Below, one piece after another: positions 58,828-64,000 of a stretch of 64,000 nt of DNA (its first letter is position 1; each line of letters starts with the position of its first letter). The stretch is from Bursaphelenchus xylophilus (taxonomy: Eukaryota; Nematoda; Chromadorea; Rhabditida; Aphelenchoididae). The position numbers were made by a program, and so were the translations under genes. The notes below the pieces were generated by a model. That model searched no databases, had not been told where the DNA came from, and saw only the letters and a program-made list of their open reading frames with translations. The stretch spans positions 3,963,501 through 4,027,500 of the forward strand of contig CAJFCV020000005.1 in the NCBI GenBank assembly GCA_904066235.2, in the 5' to 3' direction.

Positions 58828-61800
58828 ATGTCGGACAGTGACCAAGGTCCGACTCTCCGTCCACGACGAGCTTCCAATGCCAAGGATCACTCGGCAGCCG
58901 CAGGGCGCGCAGATTTGAAGCAATTTCGCGGGCCGGAGAAGCCCCCGGGAAGCAGATCTCGCTGGTCTCAGGCCTCGACTCTCGAGAAGATCTTGTGGTT
59001 GGCAGTGGTCCCACTGAGAACGCTGATATGCTGCTCGAACTTTACCATCTTCTTCCTGACTTACTTTGGATTTATGATCCCAGTTTTGTGGGCCAAGCCT
59101 TTATGGCCAAGATTTTATTGGTTCTACGAGGGAAAGTTGTACATGTGGCTCCAGGCTTTCATCGGATATTGGGGCTACACTGCTGATTATGATGGTACGA
59201 GCTTTTCTTTTATTTTTCATAATTTTTAGAGCCAAAAATAACATTGATATTGTAGTATACGAATATGGAGATGACATCACTCAGTACTGCGAATCAGACC
59301 GTCTCCTTGTGATGTGCAATCACCAGTCCACCGCCGACGTCCCCACTCTTTTCACAGTCCTTCAATCCAAGGGCGTCGCCACCAGGAAGACGGTTTGGCT
59401 GATGGATGTCATGTTCAGATGGACTCCGTTCGGGCTGGTCGGAAGAACCCATGGCGATTATTTCATTCAGCAAGGCAAAGCGACCAGAGAAAAGGAACTG
59501 TTGCGGCTGAAAGAACATCTGAGGAAAGTGTTTTGGGAACGCGATCGCAGATGGGTTATCTTATTCCCGGAGGGCGGGTTCTTGTATAACCGGAAGGAAA
59601 GCAGTCAAAAGTAAGTGATTTATTTTTTATTTTTATCTTTTTTAATTTTTAGGTATGCCAAAGAACACGGATTCCCGCACCTGGAACACACGACCCTCCC
59701 TCGAATGGGCGCCGTCAAAGCGATCCTGGAAGAGGTGGGCCCTCGAGGCGACGACGACTCCCAGAACGAACTCCACAAAAGCCGCTCGGCCTCGAAGCTG
59801 AAGCTGATCAAGGACACGGTCGGTGCGATCAGAGAGAAGAAGTACGTGAAGGAGACCAGGCCCCCAATCAAGTATGTCCTGGATGTGACCATCGCCTATC
59901 CCAATGGACACGCCCTCTCGTTGTTCACTTTGCTCTTTGGAAACCGAGAGAACTGTGATATCGCGGTGAATTATAAGATCTACAAAGCGGATGAGGTCCC
60001 TTTCCATGATGATGATAAACTCAGGGATTGGATGTACAAGGTTTATGAAGAAAAGGATAAATTATTGGGTAAGGGGGAGTGGAGAATGGCGGGGTGCAAT
60101 TGATTTGGGATTTGAGGGAGAAAGAAAGGCTTTATATTGAGTTAGATGATGATTTAGGGAAGTTGAGGGGATTTGAGGCATGGGTAATATAAATTAATGA
60201 CAAGCCCCGCTCACGCGGGCCTTGACGCCGCTGTGCGCGCAAAGGTCGTCCAACATAAAGTTGACTTGATCGCACAAAGGTTGATGATCGCGTGCACTAC
60301 AGTTGATCGTGCAGGCCACGCTTCGCGTGGCCAACAACGCGCTGGCGCGCGTTATACTGCCTCAAGCCCGGCAGTTCCGTTGCCAAGGGCCGCGCGCCAG
60401 CGCTACCTTTCAGCAGCTGAACTCTTCTTTGAACTTTACCTCGGCCTTCGGCCTCGGCACAGTTTACTCCAGCAGTCAACTACAACATTCAGAAGGTTCC
60501 GTAATCAACGGCGGCCTTCGGCCGCCGAAGCTTCCAGAAAACACTCACTTTGGCTCGGCCTTCGGCCTCGCAGTCATTTTTTGTGTTGCTTCATCGTTAT
60601 TGAACTTTTCCTATGCCTTCGCCCTCGACAGAATCCCGGGAGCCCGACATTCAGAAGGTTCCGTGACCAACGGCGGCCTCCGGCCGCCGAAGCTTCCAAA
60701 AAGTCCCTTTGACTCGGCCTTCGGCCTCGCCAAGTCGTATTTTAAGAAATTTTGGGTTTCTTTGAACTTTACCTTGGCCTTCGCACAGTTTACTCCAGCA
60801 GTCAGCTACAACATTCAAAAGGTTCAGTAACCAACGGCGGCCTTCGGCCGCCGAAGCTTCCAAAAAAAGCTCCTTTAGCTCGGCCTGCGGCCTCGCAGTC
60901 ATTTTTCGTGTTGCTTCACCGTTATTGAAGTTTGCCTCGGTCTTCGGCGGCTGCAGAATCCCGGTAGACCTACATTCAGAAGCTTCCGTGACCAACGGCG
61001 GCCTCCGGCCGCTGAAGCTACCAAAAAGTCCCTTTGGCTCGGCCTTCGGCCTCGCCAAGTCGTATTTTAGGAAAATTTGGAGTTCCGCACACGAACTGCA
61101 TCCAGAATTTGATTCTGCGTCGATTGGGACCAAAATCATGTCGATAGCTCCACTGGCAGCCGAGTTCTGGAAGGGCGGATCCAGAAAATTTCAAATTTTC
61201 GTCTTTGTCGCTAGGCGGGCGGGGTAAGATGGTCGTATGTTGGGAAATAAAAGTTGTTTCTAGGGCAGTTTGACGTGCTGATTACGGGGCGTATCCCGAA
61301 AATTCGCTGAATTTGCTATTCGTGCCCTCAGGGCCGATTTTGTGCAAAAAATCCCGAAAACTCCCTACGGTGCATTCGATGAGCATTCCGGCACCGTATC
61401 AGAAGCCGAAAATAAGCACAGAGTAACTTCAGTCTATTGCCGAGACAATGCCGAAGCCCTTTTTTTGAATTTCGATCTAGTTTTCCCGGAAAACTTTCCG
61501 GAAAATTTGGCCTTTTTTGGGAACTTTCAGAAAATCCCGAATAGCTAAAATACGAAATACGATAGAAAGATACGAAATGTGGTTCTAGGGCATGTCAGGC
61601 ATGCTGATTCAGAATCCGTTGTCAAAATCCAGAAATTCCGTCATCTTGATGGTGAAAAATGGAAAAATCCGAAAAATGTCGAAAATCGCCAATAACTTTC
61701 GACCGGTCGATCCTACACTCACGATGTTTAGCTCAGAAGGCTTAAAATTTTGCGTAGATAACGATGGAACTCAGTTTCGTCCCACACAATAACGCTCACA

Positions 61801-62372
61801 TCAGGTACCCTCAGGGCATATATGTGAAAAATTCGAAAATTCGCGCGCTTTTGGCCCCAGTCGATAAGAAAAAATGTAGAAAAGCTAAGGGCGACTCGAA
61901 AAATGTGAAAAGTTACAGCCGATCCAAAATCAAAAAATCCCATTTTCAAACGCTCGCAATTCCCGCCAGGATGAAAATTCCAACTAAGTGCTGATGCCCA
62001 AAGTCATCGAATCCCTGCACCAGTTGACAAAAAAAAAGTCTCGAAAAAAAGTGCACGTTGAGTATTTTTCATTTTAGCAAATTGGGGAGTTTTTGATTTT
62101 ATTTGGAACATTTTTGGTCAAACAAAATATAAGTTTAATTTTTGAGAGGCTTACATATATTTATATTGCTTTACACAAATTTATGTTGTCTTTTTTCAGA
62201 TCATTACTACAAATACGGCACTTTTGTGGATGGAGAACCAGGACAAAGAGTGGTGGTCAGATGGCGCCGAATCATTGGCCAATACGTGTTCTGGTTCGGC
62301 AGCTTCTTCGTGCAATGGAAGATCTACAGCTACATCCTCGGTGGTGTCTATCACTTTTTCTTCCCGCATTAG
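58828..62372 (+). CDS. LPGAT1-like lysophospholipid acyltransferase
   Basis: Four exons, 58828-59194, 59256-59610, 59653-60068 and 62200-62372, keep frame for 436 residues. An N-terminal polar leader precedes one or two membrane segments (FTIFFLTYFGFMIPVLW). Acyltransferase block I reads NHQSTAD (about 144-150, the NHx4D catalytic motif), block III reads FPEGG (about 226-230), and conserved WLMDVMFRWTPFG and GDYFIQQGK lie between. The C-terminus has a last membrane segment (YVFWFGSFFVQWKIYSYILGG). The human relative LPGAT1 acylates lysophospholipids in the ER. The last intron, 2,131 bases, is far longer than the others (42-61 bases) and carries a GC-rich hairpin array. Confidence 0.92.
60190..61060. 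repeat. GC-rich tandem array of about 162-base units with three-base-loop hairpins, inside an intron
   Basis: Four units, spaced 161-164 bases, each contain the hairpin CGGCGGCC-loop-GGCCGCCG (60,509-60,527; 60,671-60,689; 60,835-60,853; 60,996-61,014) followed by GAAGCTTCC, and a second hairpin of the form CTCGGCCTTCGGCCTCG (about 60,554; 60,713; 60,879; 61,038). Loops alternate TTC, TCC, TTC, TCC, so the array is two copies of a roughly 326-base dimer. Upstream (60,203-60,420) are unrelated GC hairpins: CCCGC/GCGGG, GGCCACGC-TTC-GCGTGGCC (60,314-60,332) and AACGCGC/GCGCGTT (60,336-60,353). Overlapping open frames on both strands here come from GC richness and are not called as genes. Confidence 0.85.
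61061..62199. repeat. degenerate tandem sequence completing the intron
   Basis: Related segments recur about 325 bases apart: TTCTAGGGCAGTTTGACGTG near 61,258 and TTCTAGGGCATGTCAGGCAT near 61,583, and CCCTCAGGGC near 61,325 and 61,808. It ends in the TTTTTTCAG acceptor of the last acyltransferase exon. Confidence 0.5.
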
Positions 62373-62945
62373 GTATCATTGAAAATTTGATACTTTATTG
62401 AGTGATCGCAAAAAGCTCAAAAGTGCATTTTAACCCAAAGTTCGGTCCCGGTTAGGTGTTAGCACTAATATTATTGTCGTATCCTGTGTTAAACTATGGT
62501 ATCTTGTGTTACTTTATATAACGTGTTTTGCTAATGTCGATGTATTTGTATTATAGATATATCGCTAGAATCATTCAGCTTTATGTTAACATACGTGCTA
62601 TAACTCTTATTTAGTTATCATGAAAACGGTTTCCTTTCTATCGCAAGTTTAATCGCTTACTTATTCATTCTATTTTACATCAAATTTTTTAAGTTATAGT
62701 CACAATATTTGTCGCTTTTTTCTGAAGTTTATGGAATAAATCGATTTTAATATTAATTTTTTGGGGTTTTATTTGGAACCTAGAAGGTTTGTGAGATTTG
62801 GGGAAATGAATAATTGAGGAATAAAAGATTTTTTCTACATTTTTTGGCCAGTCAAATCCACAATTTTCTACGCTACTCCATTCTCTGAACAACGGAAAAC
62901 TAATCCGTTTTTCAGAGGGATAAAATTTTAGGCGACCTGTGTCTC
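62373..62945. other. 3' flank of the acyltransferase gene
   Basis: AT-rich, no gene seen. AATAAA occurs at about 62,733. Confidence 0.35.
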
Positions 62946-63170
62946 TGCAAAAAGTCCTTAGAATTTTCCGCGACTCTGCACTGTGCACGAATCCGAAAAA
63001 AACACTTTGCACCGTGCATCCGGCCCAAAAAGTGCTTTTGCACAGTGCAATTTTGTCTTACGTCGCGCGCGATTCCCATGTTTCGCAGCGACAAACCATT
63101 TTTTTCGGAGTGCGACGGAATTTGAGGGCCGCGAAAAATTCTAAGGACTTTTTGCCGCGACGGGTCTGTC
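62946..63170 (-). mobile_element. MITE family 1, copy C (diverged)
   Basis: Contains AAAAAGTCCTTAGAATTTTC at the left and its mirror AAATTCTAAGGACTTTTTGC at the right, plus TGCACAGTGCAATTTT and TCGCGCGCGATTCCC inside, as in the copies at 6140 and 9216. The outer CTAG ends are changed, so this copy is older. Confidence 0.7.
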
Positions 63171-63594
63171 CCTCTTCAAGCCCTGTCGCATTTCATCGGC
63201 CATTTGCACGGTTATCTTGACTGCCGCATAGCGTTAAGAGTATCCAGAAGGACGTATCCAAAAGCAGCGGTTGCCAGAAGAGAATTTAAGTGAAGCAAGT
63301 TCATGTTAGCCCCAAGAGATAATGACAGAGGCACTGAGGATTTTTTTTAGTTCTCACTTCCATTTACAGTTGATTGCTCACCGTCCAACTGCAATAGAAA
63401 AACAAAATACCATAATTATTAGAAGTCGAGCTGGACCGGAACCTCATCATTGTCAATGGAATTTGTTGCCGGAGGTTAACACTAAAAATGCAGCAATTTC
63501 CGGTTCAATTCCGGTCATCTTGTGTCTCCAATGAAATTTTATTTTCTGAATGCGTTTGAAATGTCAGAGATCAATTGCAAAGGCCACAATAAAC
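63171..63594. other. 5' flank of the cysteine protease; possible exon
   Basis: A plus-strand frame from a TTTACAG at 63,369 to a stop at 63,534 (contains AGPEPHHCQWNLLPEV) reads like protein but has no partner exon or known domain. The rest should be the promoter of the next gene. Confidence 0.25.
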
Positions 63595-63602
63595 TATATA
63601 AG
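63595..63602 (+). promoter_or_regulatory. TATA box of the cysteine protease gene
   Basis: TATATAAG lies 43 bases upstream of the start codon at 63,638, which fits a TATA-driven, strongly expressed secreted enzyme. Confidence 0.6.
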
Positions 63603-63637
63603 CCCTCAGCGCTTCCTGAATCCTCACTTTATCCTTA

Positions 63638-64000
63638 ATGAAGTTCCTTCTTCTACCTTGCCTTCTGGCAATTCCTGCCTTTGGATATGTGCTTGTGGAT
63701 AACTTGAAAGTGTCCGCTGGTGTCGAAAGAACCCTGAAAATGGCCGCTGAAATGCGCAGGGGCTTGGGAGAAGGAAAGGAGGACGTCTACGCCCAGTTCA
63801 CCGACTTCATTGTCAAGTAGGTTAACAGAAATTGGAGGAGTCTGAATTGGTACTTTCAGGTTCGAGCGGGAATACAAAGACGAGAAAGAAGTTGCCCAAC
63901 GATTTGAAATCATCGAGAAATCGTTGAAGAGAATCGCTGAGTTACAAAAGAAAAGTCCAACCGCCCAATTCGGATTGACCAACATGGCTGATCTCTCCGA
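63638..64000 (+). CDS. papain-family cysteine protease precursor (cathepsin L-like), 5' end
   Basis: Exon 1 (63638-63816) and exon 2 (63860 to the window edge) join in frame. The protein starts with a signal peptide (MKFLLLPCLLAIPAFG) and then an I29 inhibitor prosegment: FTDFIVK then FEREYKDEKEVAQRFEIIEK, ending TAQFGLTNMADLSE. This corresponds to the ERFNIN-type helix and the FxDxS/E end of the propeptide. The catalytic Cys, His and Asn lie beyond the window. Such enzymes are lysosomal or secreted gut proteases in nematodes. Between the signal peptide and the prosegment is an unusually long linker (about 40 residues). Confidence 0.85.

Noticed and set aside
60197..61139. Overlapping open frames of 160-175 codons on both strands in the GC-rich intron
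   Set aside because: They run across tandem hairpin repeats, overlap each other in several frames, have no recognisable domain, and lie between two well-supported exons of one gene.

Overview
The window is nuclear DNA of a nematode. Short introns (many of 35-60 bases, with GTAAG donors and TTTCAG acceptors), ShKT and Reeler domain proteins, a close RME-1 homologue, probable trans-splice acceptors just before start codons, and several genes packed close together on one strand all point that way. No species name can be given from the sequence alone.

Left part (1-12,000) is a repeat-rich protease neighbourhood. The 5' end of a neprilysin-like M13 peptidase leaves the left edge on the minus strand. 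It is followed by a mariner element nested in a duplicated block, a palindromic mariner relic, a possible LTR, and a cluster of pepsin-type aspartic proteases. One protease gene (6826-8109) is intact; at least two other copies are broken by frameshifts, stops and insertions. A detached last exon of another M13 peptidase, with a threonine-rich stalk and a probable GPI signal, lies at 10,359-10,942.

Middle part (12,000-30,000): a small secreted cysteine-rich gene; a secreted Reeler/proline-rich/ShKT gene on the minus strand; a 5.6 kb gene-poor gap; the endocytic recycling ATPase gene rme-1; a 2.3 kb inverted-repeat element carrying two mirror-image tRNA-like sequences; and a GT49 (B4GAT1/LARGE-like) glycosyltransferase.

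Right of this (30,000-48,000) lie a probable two-gene minus-strand operon (a long gene of unknown family with a 1.4 kb near-perfect palindrome in one intron, followed by a small membrane protein), a secreted saposin-like gene and a calponin-homology gene whose introns are filled with a dispersed repeat.

The last part (49,800-64,000) holds a possible tiny secreted peptide gene, a seven-transmembrane receptor, a divergent pair made of GID8 (CTLH ubiquitin ligase subunit) and the TFIIA large subunit, an LPGAT1-like acyltransferase, and the 5' end of a papain-family protease with a TATA box. The last intron of the acyltransferase gene contains the most unusual sequence of the window: a GC-rich tandem array of about 162-base units, each able to fold two hairpins with three-base loops.

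No prokaryotic system, CRISPR array, rRNA or complete functional tRNA was seen. Exon models were built by hand from splice sites and reading-frame continuity. Those given with exon coordinates keep frame throughout, but there is no transcript evidence.
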